Below are positions 7,092-15,765 of a stretch of 36,820 nucleotides of DNA, piece by piece. Positions within the stretch are counted from its first letter, which is position 1. Each line of letters begins with the position of its first letter. The position numbers and the translations under genes were made by a program. The DNA is from Chloroflexota bacterium (GTDB lineage: Bacteria > Chloroflexota > Anaerolineae > Anaerolineales > Anaerolineaceae): assembly GCA_021789855.1 (NCBI GenBank), contig JAJYIW010000007.1, forward strand, positions 1-36,820, read 5' to 3'. The notes below the pieces were generated by a model that saw only the letters and a list, made by a program, of their open reading frames with translations, was not told where the DNA came from and searched no databases.

Positions 7092-8597
7092 TCAGGATAA
7101 TCCCGATAACTCAACCCCTATGCGAAAGGGGAAAATCGGCAGCCTGGGCCACCAGGCAGGGTTCAACTGGACGGTCGGCTGATTTTTCAATGGGTAGAGA
7201 TGGGCAAGTCTCACCGCCGCATCGGCCGGCGATAAGCCTTTCGCATTCGCCACCACCTGGTCAGCCGGCAGGCTCGCCATCACCTGGCGCTGAACCTTCA
7301 GGGCCAGGTGAATCCCGGAATCATCGACCCGCGGCTGTCCCGAGGGGCTGACGACCAGAGTCGAATCGATCGGGATAACACCGTGGGGCAGGGTGGCGTT
7401 CAGCGCCTCCAGCGCCAGGGTGTGTAAATCCGAGCCAGAGATGACCCATCCCGAAAACTCCAGGCGTAAGGTCAGGCTGGCATTCTCCGCCGGTTCCCCG
7501 GGGGGAGGAGAGGTTTTTTTATCGAGAACCTGTTTTACCTGGACGCTCTCCTGGATTAGCTGATCGCCGGTTGACAGCATTTTTGACAATTGAGCCAGGG
7601 CCGAACTCTGCAATTGTTTCACCAGCCGGGCATAAAGCTGGTCATAATCAGCCTGCCTGGCTGCCAGGCTGAGGTTAGACGAACCGCCTCTCATCGCATA
7701 GGGGTTGGTGGCAGTCAACACCAGCCCAAGCGAGCTTTCGATGGCTTTGATAGCATGGTCAGCCAGGTTTCCATCCTCGCCCGGGTTGATCGCTTCGACC
7801 GGTAGATCGGTGCTGGTTCCTGGGCCAGCGGCAACCCATCCATCGCTGGTGGTAGCAAAGCGGATAGCTGGCGAACCGGCATCGCTGACCACGGTCCCCA
7901 CCGGTACATCTACCGCCTGGGCGGTCAGGTTGGTAAAGCGCACCATACCGGTTGCTTTTTGGTCCGGAACGGACACCTGGCCTGTCGCAGGGGTCTGGTC
8001 TTGCCCCTCCACGATCACCGTGAGGAGGTGCGCGGGCAGGTTACCGGTCAGGTTGACCGCCCTGGTCTGGCTGCTGGCTATCACCGGGATGGTGAGGGAT
8101 TGGGATGAGGTTTGCGGCGCGAGGACGATCGTCGCGCTGGGGACAAACGATGCGATCAAGGCTACCACGCACAGGATGGCAAGGATAAAACCGGCGTATC
8201 GCGCCCAGCGGTTCTCCACCCAACCGGGCAAATCAGAGACGCGGCTGGAGGCCTGGGCTTCTCGCAACGCCTGCGGCGGACGCCGGTCGGGCAACAGCCG
8301 GCCTGGCTTGTGGTGATACTTCCAATAGGATTTCTGTGCGCTCGCAACGGATGTAAAAACGGGAATCCCCGTCTCACTGGCGTTGCGGATAATCTCGATA
8401 TCCTGGGTGACCAGGCCGAGCTGGGCGCCCATTTGCTGGCTGCTGCGCTGTAGAATCACCAGGTCGAGGCGGCGGGTTAACACCCGCCCGGTATCAGGCC
8501 ACACCAACAAGATGCGCGGCGACTTGGCCCAGGTGATTTTGTCCCGGACAGAGAGCAGATCATCGTGTTGATCAAGGGAGATTATTTGTAATTTCAT
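7092..8597 (-). CDS. Membrane-anchored baseplate J/gp47-like domain protein
   Basis: 501-residue protein of unknown function. Residues 1-130 form a soluble N-terminal domain, one membrane helix lies near 135-155 (YAGFILAILCVVALIASFV), and the remainder is extracytoplasmic. Residues about 215-300 (VPVGTVVSDAGSPAIRFATT...VEAINPGEDGNLADHAI) resemble the baseplate J/gp47 fold of contractile tail proteins. There are no other phage genes here, and such membrane-anchored homologues are known from bacterial chromosomes without prophages, so this is not evidence for a phage. It is the first gene of the leftward run with ruvX-mltG-ppgK, its stop nearly overlapping the ruvX start. The role may be cell-envelope related, by context only. 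Confidence 0.75.
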   Translation of the reverse strand: MKLQIISLDQHDDLLSVRDKITWAKSPRILLVWPDTGRVLTRRLDLVILQRSSQQMGAQLGLVTQDIEIIRNASETGIPVFTSVASAQKSYWKYHHKPGRLLPDRRPPQALREAQASSRVSDLPGWVENRWARYAGFILAILCVVALIASFVPSATIVLAPQTSSQSLTIPVIASSQTRAVNLTGNLPAHLLTVIVEGQDQTPATGQVSVPDQKATGMVRFTNLTAQAVDVPVGTVVSDAGSPAIRFATTSDGWVAAGPGTSTDLPVEAINPGEDGNLADHAIKAIESSLGLVLTATNPYAMRGGSSNLSLAARQADYDQLYARLVKQLQSSALAQLSKMLSTGDQLIQESVQVKQVLDKKTSPPPGEPAENASLTLRLEFSGWVISGSDLHTLALEALNATLPHGVIPIDSTLVVSPSGQPRVDDSGIHLALKVQRQVMASLPADQVVANAKGLSPADAAVRLAHLYPLKNQPTVQLNPAWWPRLPIFPFRIGVELSGLS

Positions 8598-8668
8598 CCA
8601 ACGGTCATGCCTCGCGCCTGACTTTCACCCGGCCAGTACCAATGATACAATGAAGTATACTATGAACT

Positions 8669-8688
8669 GGTCATTTGATAAAATGACC
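8669..8688. promoter_or_regulatory. Perfect 8-4-8 palindrome upstream of mntH
   Basis: GGTCATTT-GATA-AAATGACC lies between the divergent baseplate-J-like gene and mntH, 70 bases before the mntH ATG. Size and symmetry suit a dimeric repressor operator. A TATACT hexamer (8656-8661) lies just upstream but without a clear -35. The regulator is not identifiable; MntR/DtxR control is only a guess. Confidence 0.5.
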
Positions 8689-8758
8689 CACTTCCGCTGC
8701 CGGATCGCAACCCCAACCCTCCATTGAGCCATCCGGCTGGCTTGCGGTCAGGAGATCT

Positions 8759-10066
8759 ATGAAAGAGATGAATAGGCAGACCGGAACAAAATCAGGCGAC
8801 GCCGGCACCCTGGCCGCTGCCAACGAGGTGTTATCCGGAAAGAGCAAAAAAAGTGGCTTTGCCCGCCTGCTGCCATTTTTAGGCCCGGCGTTTATCGCCT
8901 CGGTCGCCTATATGGATCCCGGCAACTTCGCCACGAACATCCAGGGCGGAGCGGAATTCGGATATCTCCTCCTGTGGGTCATCCTGGGCAGCAATTTAAT
9001 GGCCATGCTGATCCAGGCGCTGTCTGCCAAGCTGGGGATTGCCACGGGCAAAAACCTGGCCGAGCTGTGCCGCAGCCATTTTCCACGGCCGGTGGTCATT
9101 GGCATGTGGGTGCTGATGGAAATTGTCGCCATGGCTACCGACCTGGCGGAGTTCCTGGGCGCTGCTTTGGGGTTCAACCTTCTATTAGGCATCCCCTTGT
9201 GGTTAGCTGGCATCCTGACGGCTATCGCCACCTTCCTCATTCTTGGCCTGGAAAGGTACGGTTTCCGCCCGCTGGAAGCCGTCATCACGGCGATGATCGG
9301 CATCATCTCGGTGAGTTACCTGGTTGAATTGATCCTGGTAAAGCCGGATTACGCCAGCGTCATCTACCATAGCTTTGTGCCTCAATTAACCAGCCAGGAA
9401 AGTATCCTGCTGGCGGTGGGCATTCTGGGCGCCACCGTCATGCCCCATGCGATCTTTCTCCATTCGGCTTTGACCCAGGGGCGTATCCGGGTCAAGGAGG
9501 ACAACCAGCTCCGGCGCTTGTTCCGCTTCGAAATTTTTGATGTGCTCATCGCCATGGGGATGGCCAGCCTGATCAATTCCGCCATGCTGATTATGGCCGC
9601 CGCTACCTTTTACAAACAAGGGCTGACCTCCATCGTCACACTCCAGCAGGCCCACCTGACCTTGCAGCCATTGTTGGGGCAGGCAGCCAGCACTTTTTTT
9701 GCCCTTTCCTTGCTCGCATCTGGGCTATCCTCTTCTTCGGTTGGGACCATGGCCGGCCAGGTCATCATGCAAGGGTTTCTCCAGCGAGAAATACCTGCCT
9801 GGGTCAGGCGGCTGGTCACCATGGTGCCATCATTGATTGTTATTTTTATCGGCCTTGACCCCACCCGTACCCTGGTGATCAGCCAGGTGCTGCTCAGCTT
9901 TGGGCTGCCCTTCGCCATCATCCCCCTGGTCATGTTCACCCGGCGCAGGGATTTGATGGGCGTTTTGACCAATGGCCGCTTGACCAACATCCTGGCTGCC
10001 ATTTCGGCTGGGGTGGTCGTCTTCCTGAACGTCTACCTCCTTTACCAGACTTTTTTGGGAGGATAA
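8759..10066 (+). CDS. mntH: Nramp-family divalent metal transporter (MntH-like)
   Basis: 435-residue proton-coupled Mn2+/Fe2+ importer of the inner membrane with about eleven hydrophobic helices. The TM1 metal-site motif DPGN (AYMDPGNFATNIQGGAEFGY) and the TM6 motif MPH (GATVMPHAIFLHSAL), which together supply the metal ligands in Nramp proteins, are both intact. The ATG at 8759 is preceded closely by AGGAG (four bases); ATG at 8768 is an alternative. First gene of an operon whose next ORF starts one base after its stop. The palindrome at 8669 may control it. Confidence 0.93.
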   Translation: MKEMNRQTGTKSGDAGTLAAANEVLSGKSKKSGFARLLPFLGPAFIASVAYMDPGNFATNIQGGAEFGYLLLWVILGSNLMAMLIQALSAKLGIATGKNLAELCRSHFPRPVVIGMWVLMEIVAMATDLAEFLGAALGFNLLLGIPLWLAGILTAIATFLILGLERYGFRPLEAVITAMIGIISVSYLVELILVKPDYASVIYHSFVPQLTSQESILLAVGILGATVMPHAIFLHSALTQGRIRVKEDNQLRRLFRFEIFDVLIAMGMASLINSAMLIMAAATFYKQGLTSIVTLQQAHLTLQPLLGQAASTFFALSLLASGLSSSSVGTMAGQVIMQGFLQREIPAWVRRLVTMVPSLIVIFIGLDPTRTLVISQVLLSFGLPFAIIPLVMFTRRRDLMGVLTNGRLTNILAAISAGVVVFLNVYLLYQTFLGG

Positions 10067-10067
10067 T

Positions 10068-10976
10068 ATGGTGTTTAAGCATCTCCTTGTGCCCCTGGAC
10101 GGCTCTGTCCTGGCCGAATCGGCTTTACCCGCGGCCGCTTACCTGGCTCAATTATCCGGTGCTTCGGTGATGCTCTTTCACGTGATTGAAAAGAATCCAC
10201 CGCAGGCCATCCACGGCGAACGGCACCTCTCCGAAGCAGAGCAGGCTAAACAATACTTAAGAGATATCGCGGAAAAGAGCTTCCCCCCCGGCATCCAGGT
10301 GGATTACCACGTTCACTCCGAAGAGCAGAGCAACGTGGCGCATAGCATCGCCGATCACGCCGGTGAATTCACCCCGGACTTGATCGTCATGTGCGCGCAT
10401 GGACATGGCGGCTTACGCGATTTCCTGGTTGGCTCTATTCCCCAACGGGTGATCTCCCTCAGCCGCAAGCCGGTCCTGTTAATCACCCCGCCTTCGGCAG
10501 AGGAAAAACCGGCCTTCTCTTGCCAGCATATCCTGGTTCCCCTGGATAATTCTAGCAAGCACAGCCAGGGCTTAACCCTGGCCGTGGAGCTGGCTAAAAT
10601 CAGCGGCGCTGGCATCCACCTGGTGATCGTCATCCCAACGCTGGGCACGTTAAAAAGCAACCGGGCAGCCGCCGGAAAAATGCTTCCAGCGACCATGTCT
10701 GCTGTGCTTGAGCTTGCTGAAGATGAAGCCCAGGATGCCCTGGCGAACCAGGCGGCTTACCTTCATTCCGTCAATGTGCCCGTCACCTCGGATGTTCACC
10801 GCGGCGACCCGGCTAAAATAATCGCCAGTGAAGCCCAGGCGCATCAAAGCGATTTGATCGTGCTGGCTACCCACGGTAAAAGCGGGCAAAATGCTCTATG
10901 GTCTGAAAGCGTGGCGCCCAAGGTCTCCCGGCTGGTTCATATCCCTCTTCTATTTGTGCCTGTACAAGAAAGCTGA
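10068..10976 (+). CDS. Tandem universal stress protein (two Usp domains)
   Basis: 302 residues with two Usp domains (about 1-140 and 150-300). Domain 1 has the ATP-binding signature with the typical G-2X-G...GS arrangement (GHGGLRDFLVGSIPQRV). In domain 2 the same region reads GKSGQNALWSESV, with Glu where Gly is expected, so only the first domain clearly keeps the nucleotide motif. Its ATG is one base after the mntH stop and shares GGAGG located in the mntH end, indicating translational coupling. Nramp-Usp pairs suggest a role in metal or stress homeostasis, but the specific function is unknown. Confidence 0.92.
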   Translation: MVFKHLLVPLDGSVLAESALPAAAYLAQLSGASVMLFHVIEKNPPQAIHGERHLSEAEQAKQYLRDIAEKSFPPGIQVDYHVHSEEQSNVAHSIADHAGEFTPDLIVMCAHGHGGLRDFLVGSIPQRVISLSRKPVLLITPPSAEEKPAFSCQHILVPLDNSSKHSQGLTLAVELAKISGAGIHLVIVIPTLGTLKSNRAAAGKMLPATMSAVLELAEDEAQDALANQAAYLHSVNVPVTSDVHRGDPAKIIASEAQAHQSDLIVLATHGKSGQNALWSESVAPKVSRLVHIPLLFVPVQES

Positions 10977-10986
10977 CTTTACCAAC

Positions 10987-12477
10987 ATGACCTATTTACT
11001 TGGAATTGATCTCAGCACGACCGGTGCAAAAGCCATTTTAATCGACGACCGCGGCCAGGTGATCGCCAGCGCAACTTCCGAATATCCTCTCAGCACGCCG
11101 CATCCTCTATGGTCTGAACAATCTCCGCAGGATTGGTGGCGTGGGGCGTCTCACAGCATCCGCGAGGTCATTGCGAACGCATCGATCCGGCCTGAGGACA
11201 TTAAAGGCGTCGGGCTGACTGGACAGATGCACGGCCTGGTTCTGTTGGATGCTCACAACCAGGTGCTCCGCCCGGCAATCCTGTGGAATGACCAGCGGAC
11301 GGCCAGTCAATGCGCAGAAATGACCCGGGTAGTTGGGGCAAAACGCCTGCTGGAGATCACCGGCAGCCCGGCCTTAACCGGTTTTACCGCCCCTAAGATT
11401 TTGTGGGTGCGCGACAACGAGCCGGATATTTTTGCCCGGGTCACCCATGTGTTGCTGCCTAAAGATTACATTCGTTTCAAATTATCCGGAGACTATGCGA
11501 TCGATTGCGCCGAGGCTTCCGGCACTTCGCTTTTAGATGTCAAAAAACGCGCCTGGTCGATGGAGTTGCTCAGCCTGCTCGGGATCAACCCGGATTGGCT
11601 CCCCCGGGTGGTGGAAGGGCCCCAGGTCACCGGAACGATCCATTCTGAAGCGGCTGAGGCCACCGGTTTACGCGCCGGAACGCCGATCGTAGGCGGCGGC
11701 GGCGACCAGGCCGCCCAGGCCGTGGGCGTTGGGGCAATTACGCCGGGGATCATTGCGCTGACCCTGGGCACATCAGGAGTCGTTTTTGCCCCCACCGGAG
11801 AGCCTTTTATCGAGCCGGAAGGCCGCCTGCACGCCATGGCCCATTCCGTACCCGGCAACTGGCACCTGATGGGCGTCATGCTTTCGGCTGCCGGCTCGCT
11901 GCGCTGGTTCAGGGACACCTTTTCGCCCGGTTCTTCTTATGACGACCTGCTGGCTCCCGCCAGCGCTGTGGAACCCGGTTCGGAAGGTTTATTATTTCTG
12001 CCTTACCTGACCGGCGAACGCACACCTTACCCGGACCCCCTGGCCCGAGGCGCTTTCATCGGGCTGACGCTGCGCCACAACCTAGCGGCCATGGCCCGCT
12101 CTGTCCTGGAAGGCGTCGCTTTCGGCCTGCGTGACAGCATGGAGCTGGTCAAAGGCTGCGGCCTGGGGCAAATCACCCAGGTGAGGGTGTCAGGCGGGGG
12201 ATCACGGAGTCCCCTCTGGCGCCAGATACTGGCGGATACGCTGGACTGCGAACTGGTCACGGTGAACATCACCGAAGGCGCGAGTTATGGCGCCGCCTTG
12301 CTGGCCGGGGTGGGTTCAGGGGTGTGGGCCTCCGTCCAGGAGGCCTGCGATGCCACCGTTCGGGTGTTAACCACCACCCTCCCTCAGCCAGGGGTGGTCG
12401 AACGTTACCAGCGCATCTATCCATTGTACCGCTCGCTTTACCCGGCGCTAAAACCCACCTTCCCGCTGTTAGGATAA
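10987..12477 (+). CDS. xylB: Xylulokinase (FGGY carbohydrate kinase)
   Basis: 496-residue kinase phosphorylating D-xylulose to xylulose-5-phosphate. N-terminal LGIDLSTTGAKAILID, xylulokinase loop GVGLTGQMHGLVLLD, LRPAILWNDQRT, the second-domain motif LALTLGTSGVV and LFLPYLTGERTPYPDPLARGAFIGL fit the family in order. The track start (10891) lies inside the usp gene in another frame; ATG 10987 gives MTYLLGIDLSTTG and starts ten bases after the usp stop. The Shine-Dalgarno is weak. It is the third gene of the mntH-usp-xylB unit, a partnership without an obvious metabolic reason. Specificity within FGGY kinases is inferred from motifs. Confidence 0.88.
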   Translation: MTYLLGIDLSTTGAKAILIDDRGQVIASATSEYPLSTPHPLWSEQSPQDWWRGASHSIREVIANASIRPEDIKGVGLTGQMHGLVLLDAHNQVLRPAILWNDQRTASQCAEMTRVVGAKRLLEITGSPALTGFTAPKILWVRDNEPDIFARVTHVLLPKDYIRFKLSGDYAIDCAEASGTSLLDVKKRAWSMELLSLLGINPDWLPRVVEGPQVTGTIHSEAAEATGLRAGTPIVGGGGDQAAQAVGVGAITPGIIALTLGTSGVVFAPTGEPFIEPEGRLHAMAHSVPGNWHLMGVMLSAAGSLRWFRDTFSPGSSYDDLLAPASAVEPGSEGLLFLPYLTGERTPYPDPLARGAFIGLTLRHNLAAMARSVLEGVAFGLRDSMELVKGCGLGQITQVRVSGGGSRSPLWRQILADTLDCELVTVNITEGASYGAALLAGVGSGVWASVQEACDATVRVLTTTLPQPGVVERYQRIYPLYRSLYPALKPTFPLLG

Positions 12478-12480
12478 ATT

Positions 12481-12519
12481 TCAGAGCCCTGGAAGCTTTA
12501 AGCGCTTTCAGGGCTCTGA
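12481..12519. terminator. Hairpin between convergent xylB and HMA gene
   Basis: TCAGAGCCCTGGAAG (12481-12495) pairs with CTTTCAGGGCTCTGA (12505-12519), 15 pairs with one G-U. There is no strong T-run on either side, so it is a probable shared 3' hairpin rather than a textbook terminator. Confidence 0.6.
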
Positions 12520-12548
12520 GAGAATATGCTGCAAGGGTGATAATGGGG

Positions 12549-12755
12549 TTACTTTGCGACGGGGTAATTGATCTCTGCCAGCAGGTCTTCGATTTTTTCA
12601 GCGGTAGCCGGCGCATCATAGGTGATGGTCACTTTCTTAGTATCGACATCTCCATCCACAGTCAAAACGCCATTCATTTCGCCGACTTCACTCTTGATGG
12701 TATGGATACAATGATGGCAACTAATGTTGGGAATTTGATAGGTTACGGTGGTCAT
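12549..12755 (-). CDS. Small heavy-metal-associated (HMA) domain protein, CopZ-like
   Basis: 68-residue single HMA domain with the metal-binding CxxC in NISCHHCIHTIKSEVG and the beta-alpha-beta pattern of copper chaperones (VLTVDGDVDTKKVTITYD, AEKIEDLLAEINYPV). It probably carries Cu+ or another soft metal in the cytoplasm. No P-type ATPase is nearby, so the partner is not in the window. AGGAG sits six bases before the ATG. Convergent with xylB across a hairpin and divergent from folB. Confidence 0.88.
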   Translation of the reverse strand: MTTVTYQIPNISCHHCIHTIKSEVGEMNGVLTVDGDVDTKKVTITYDAPATAEKIEDLLAEINYPVAK

Positions 12756-12830
12756 GGTTCGCTCCTGTAATTTTTGTACTCATTATTAGATGCTGTGAAA
12801 ATCAATTAAGTTACATAGGATAACGGTTAT

Positions 12831-13187
12831 ATGGATAAAGTGCTCATCAGCGATTTACGAGTCCAGGGGATCATTGGCATCAACCCGGAAGAGAGAACCA
12901 ACCCTCAGGAAATATTGATTAACCTGACGGTGTTCACCAACATGGAAAAAGCCGGCGCCAGCGATAAAATCATCGATTGCGTCAATTACAGCACGCTTTC
13001 TAAGAAAGTCGCAGCGCTGGCGCGCGAAGCGCACCGGTTTACCGTTGAAGCCCTGGCCGGCGACATCGCCAGGCTATGCCTCACTCAAAACGGGGTAAAC
13101 GGCGTGCGCGTGCGAGTAGAAAAGCCTGGCGCTGTTCGATACGCGCTCTCGGTGGGCGTCGAGATAGAACGGGGTCAGGTCGAATGA
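12831..13187 (+). CDS. folB: Dihydroneopterin aldolase
   Basis: 118-residue FolB, converting dihydroneopterin to 6-hydroxymethyl-dihydropterin plus glycolaldehyde in folate synthesis. Matches family landmarks: ISDLRVQGIIGINPEERTNPQEILINL (conserved Glu), DCVNYSTLSKKV, and the C-terminal catalytic Lys region VRVEKPGAVRYA. Length is typical. No other folate genes are adjacent. A short 75-base gap separates it from the divergent HMA gene; no convincing Shine-Dalgarno (GGATAAC is the nearest) is seen. Confidence 0.92.
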   Translation: MDKVLISDLRVQGIIGINPEERTNPQEILINLTVFTNMEKAGASDKIIDCVNYSTLSKKVAALAREAHRFTVEALAGDIARLCLTQNGVNGVRVRVEKPGAVRYALSVGVEIERGQVE

Positions 13188-13339
13188 TCCAGCCCTCCTC
13201 CAGCCTACTGTCATCATAAAAGCTTTTTAAACCAGCTCACAATGCCAGGAAGATCACCGAACACCAGTCCATTCTGGCCGTTAACCAATACCAGGCTTCC
13301 ATGCATTCTTCGTTGGATTATTACTCTTTTTAAAGAAAA

Positions 13340-13379
13340 GCATGGCAAACGCTCTTGCACCGAAGCGCATTTGCCATGC
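13340..13379 (-). terminator. Rho-independent terminator after hpf
   Basis: On the minus strand GCATGGCAAA...TTTGCCATGC forms a 10-pair stem (plus inner GCGC pairing with a bulge) and is followed by TTTTCTTT. It ends the leftward hpf transcript. The rest of the 13188-13401 gap shows no gene. Confidence 0.8.
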
Positions 13380-13401
13380 CCAATGACATCCGCCTGAAAG
13401 G

Positions 13402-13965
13402 TTACCCTATCAGGGGTTCAATCAAGCCATAGGTTCCATCCCGGCGGCGGTAAAGCACATTAATGGCGTTGGTATTGGCGTTATAAAAAACAAAGAAATT
13501 TTCCTGGCCGAGCATGTTCATCTGTTCAATGGCTTCCATTTCATCCATCGGGATCAGGGTGAATTGTTTATGCCGTGCAATAACCGGCGCTTCCTCTGCC
13601 TCTTCGGATTCCGCGGTTTCGTCGACCAGCCCTGAAGCAGGCGTCCCATCCCCTCTCCCACGAGCTCGTTTCCCTTTGAAGCGTTCGATCTGGCGCTGCA
13701 TCTTCTCTACCGCAGCATCGATCGCGGCAAATATATCATCAGCGCGTTCTTCCGTGCGTAAAGTGTAGCCCTTCCCATGCAGTGTAATCTGCGCCACCTG
13801 GCGATCGGCTGAGCTGCGCGCCGATTTGACAAAATCCAAATCAACTTTTACCTCATCAATATCGGTTAAAAATCGATCCAGTTTCGATATTTTCTTCGTG
13901 ACGTAATCATTGATACGCTTGGTTACTTCCATATTCCTGGCAAAGATTCCTACATTGAGAGCCAT
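13402..13965 (-). CDS. hpf: Long-form ribosome hibernation promoting factor
   Basis: 187-residue long HPF that dimerises ribosomes into inactive 100S particles. The N-terminal S30AE domain (residues 1-105: ALNVGIFARNMEVTKRINDYVTKKISKLDRFL...GKGYTLRTEERADDIFAAIDAAVEKMQRQI) is followed by a linker and the C-terminal dimerisation domain (FTLIPMDEMEAIEQMNMLGQENFFVFYNANTNAINVLYRRRDGTYGLIEP). The start at 13965 is fixed by GAAGGAGG just upstream and by homology; the track start at 14052 would run into comF. It lies 26 bases after comF and ends with its own terminator. Confidence 0.95.
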   Translation of the reverse strand: MALNVGIFARNMEVTKRINDYVTKKISKLDRFLTDIDEVKVDLDFVKSARSSADRQVAQITLHGKGYTLRTEERADDIFAAIDAAVEKMQRQIERFKGKRARGRGDGTPASGLVDETAESEEAEEAPVIARHKQFTLIPMDEMEAIEQMNMLGQENFFVFYNANTNAINVLYRRRDGTYGLIEPLIG

Positions 13966-13991
13966 TGTTCCTCCTTCGGTAAAGTATGGAT

Positions 13992-14747
13992 TCAAGCCAC
14001 TGAAAACCCCTCGGCCGTTTGGCTTCCTGCTCTGGCGAGGGTTAATCCCCAAACACGCTCAGCCCCAGCTTTCAAAAGAGCCTGGGCGCAAGCTTCCATC
14101 GTCGCCCCGGTAGTTGTGACATCGTCCACCACCAAGACTCGGGCGCCATGAACGATAGAGCCTTCCGATATGAACGCACCGGTTACATTCATCTGGCGTT
14201 GCGGCCGGGTCAATCCCACCTGAGAGGTGGTTTCCTTTATTTTACTCAATCCTTTCGGTTCATAGTGGAGTCCAAAAGCCCGCGCCAACGGCTTTGCCAA
14301 TAAGTCTGCCTGGTTGTAGCCTCGCTCTTTCAGGCGTTTGGGGCTGGCGGGCACAGGAAGGACCAGATCGACCGCCCAGGCCTGCTGCGCCAGGCATTCA
14401 ACCAGGTACTGTGAAAATGTATCCCCCAGGCCCAGGTCGTGGTTATATTTCAGCTTGTGAATCGCCTGGCGTAAAGGGCCCCCATAAACAGCCCATGAGG
14501 CTAAGGATTGGTATAAAGGCGGTTCTGCTTTACAGGTCTGGCACACCGTGTGGTCCTGCTGAGGCCTGCCGCAGCGCCGGCACACGTTGGCGCCGAGCAG
14601 CTCAACCTGGCGCTGGCAATCTTCGCACCAACGCAGACCCGGCTTTTCACAGCCGGCGCAGGTAGCTGGGAATAACCAGTCCACACTGCCCCAGAACCAT
14701 TGGTGTAAATAATAGGCCGGGCGTTTTAACCGGCCCGCCTCAGGCAT
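13992..14747 (-). CDS. comF: ComF family phosphoribosyltransferase-like protein
   Basis: 251-residue ComF protein. N-terminal zinc-binding Cys pairs (CAGCEKPGLRWCEDC and CRRCGRPQQDHTVCQTC, about residues 30-75) precede a phosphoribosyltransferase fold with LPVPASPKRLKERGYNQADLLA and the PRPP-binding loop VLVVDDVTTTGATM. Members support natural transformation or DNA processing (ComF binds PriA in studied species). It starts 16 bases after tadC and precedes hpf, so it may be transcribed with the pilus genes. Confidence 0.92.
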   Translation of the reverse strand: MPEAGRLKRPAYYLHQWFWGSVDWLFPATCAGCEKPGLRWCEDCQRQVELLGANVCRRCGRPQQDHTVCQTCKAEPPLYQSLASWAVYGGPLRQAIHKLKYNHDLGLGDTFSQYLVECLAQQAWAVDLVLPVPASPKRLKERGYNQADLLAKPLARAFGLHYEPKGLSKIKETTSQVGLTRPQRQMNVTGAFISEGSIVHGARVLVVDDVTTTGATMEACAQALLKAGAERVWGLTLARAGSQTAEGFSVA

Positions 14748-14763
14748 AAATTGCCTCCGAAGC

Positions 14764-15720
14764 CTATCTGAACATGGCCCCCAATGCGGAATGCATCAAC
14801 CGCAATCCCGCCGGGGTAAGCAGCACAATCATCAAGGAAGGGAAGATCAGCAAACCCATTGGAATCAGCATCTTGATGGGCGCTTTGTGAGCCATCTCTT
14901 CTGCCAGCTGGCGCCGACGAACCCGCATTTGTTCTGATTGGATCCTCAAAACTTTGGCCATGCTCACACCAAGCATCTCGCTCTGAATCACAGCCGCAAC
15001 GAAACTGGTCATTTCCGGAAGGCCCAGGCGGTCGGCCATATCTCGCAAGGCGTCCCGGCGCAGCTTTCCCAATTGAATTTCCTGGAGAACCCGAGCGAAG
15101 GACAAGGAAAGCTCATTCTGCCATTTTTCGCTCACCTTTGACATCGCCGCGTCAAAACCCAGGCCAGCCTCCACACAAATGGTCAACAAATCCAGTGCAT
15201 CTGGCATGGCTTTCCGAACTTCGTGCTGGCGACGGTTAATCTTGCTGGTCAACCAGAGTTGTGGAAAATAGAAGCCCAGGATCGTAAACAGAAGAATCAG
15301 AAGCAGCCTGAGGCCCACGGACCAGCCGATTTTGGCAAATATAAAAACCAGGACCATTAAACCGCCAAAGGCAATTGCAGCAAAAAACTGGAGGGTGAGG
15401 AACATGGCGGGATCCATATTACCTGGGTTTCCAGCCAGTTCCAGCTTCATATTAATATTGTTTAATGCGTTTTGCGGGGTAAACCTGGTCGCAATATCGC
15501 CCACTTTTCGAGCAAGGGGATAGATAATCCGCTCGGTGAAGGGTTGGGACATCTCAATTTTTTCCAGGTCGACCGTTTCCCCTCGTTGGGCAAATTCTTC
15601 CAGCCGGCGCTGTAATGCCATATCATCGATGTCATCCGGGTTACGTAAGCCGATGACCACCAGGGCCACGGCTCCCCCAATCACCAGCACCACAAAGATA
15701 ATCACAAGCCACGTCATCAT
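14764..15720 (-). CDS. tadC: Tad pilus platform protein TadC (type II secretion F domain)
   Basis: 318-residue inner-membrane platform protein. An N-terminal helix, two central helices (about residues 115-170), a T2SSF cytoplasmic domain (MPDALDLLTICVEAGLGFDAAMSKVSEKW...) and a C-terminal helix (IPMGLLIFPSLMIVLLTPAGL) match TadC order. Two adjacent ATG codons (15720, 15717) follow GGAGG; the second has the better spacing. It partners with TadB below the TadA ATPase to assemble Flp pili. Order tadA-tadB-tadC with short gaps supports the call. Confidence 0.92.
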   Translation of the reverse strand: MMTWLVIIFVVLVIGGAVALVVIGLRNPDDIDDMALQRRLEEFAQRGETVDLEKIEMSQPFTERIIYPLARKVGDIATRFTPQNALNNINMKLELAGNPGNMDPAMFLTLQFFAAIAFGGLMVLVFIFAKIGWSVGLRLLLILLFTILGFYFPQLWLTSKINRRQHEVRKAMPDALDLLTICVEAGLGFDAAMSKVSEKWQNELSLSFARVLQEIQLGKLRRDALRDMADRLGLPEMTSFVAAVIQSEMLGVSMAKVLRIQSEQMRVRRRQLAEEMAHKAPIKMLIPMGLLIFPSLMIVLLTPAGLRLMHSALGAMFR

Positions 15721-15765
15721 TTAATCCTCCAATGATTTGCCATCTGCCTGGCCAACCCTTGGGAG

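Noticed and set aside
7705-8316. 203 aa plus ORF opposite the baseplate-J-like gene
   Set aside because: Antisense shadow; the minus frame has a membrane helix and a recognisable domain.
7092-8597. Prophage or contractile injection system suggested by the baseplate J domain
   Set aside because: No tail, sheath, capsid, portal or AAA genes nearby; neighbours are housekeeping genes.
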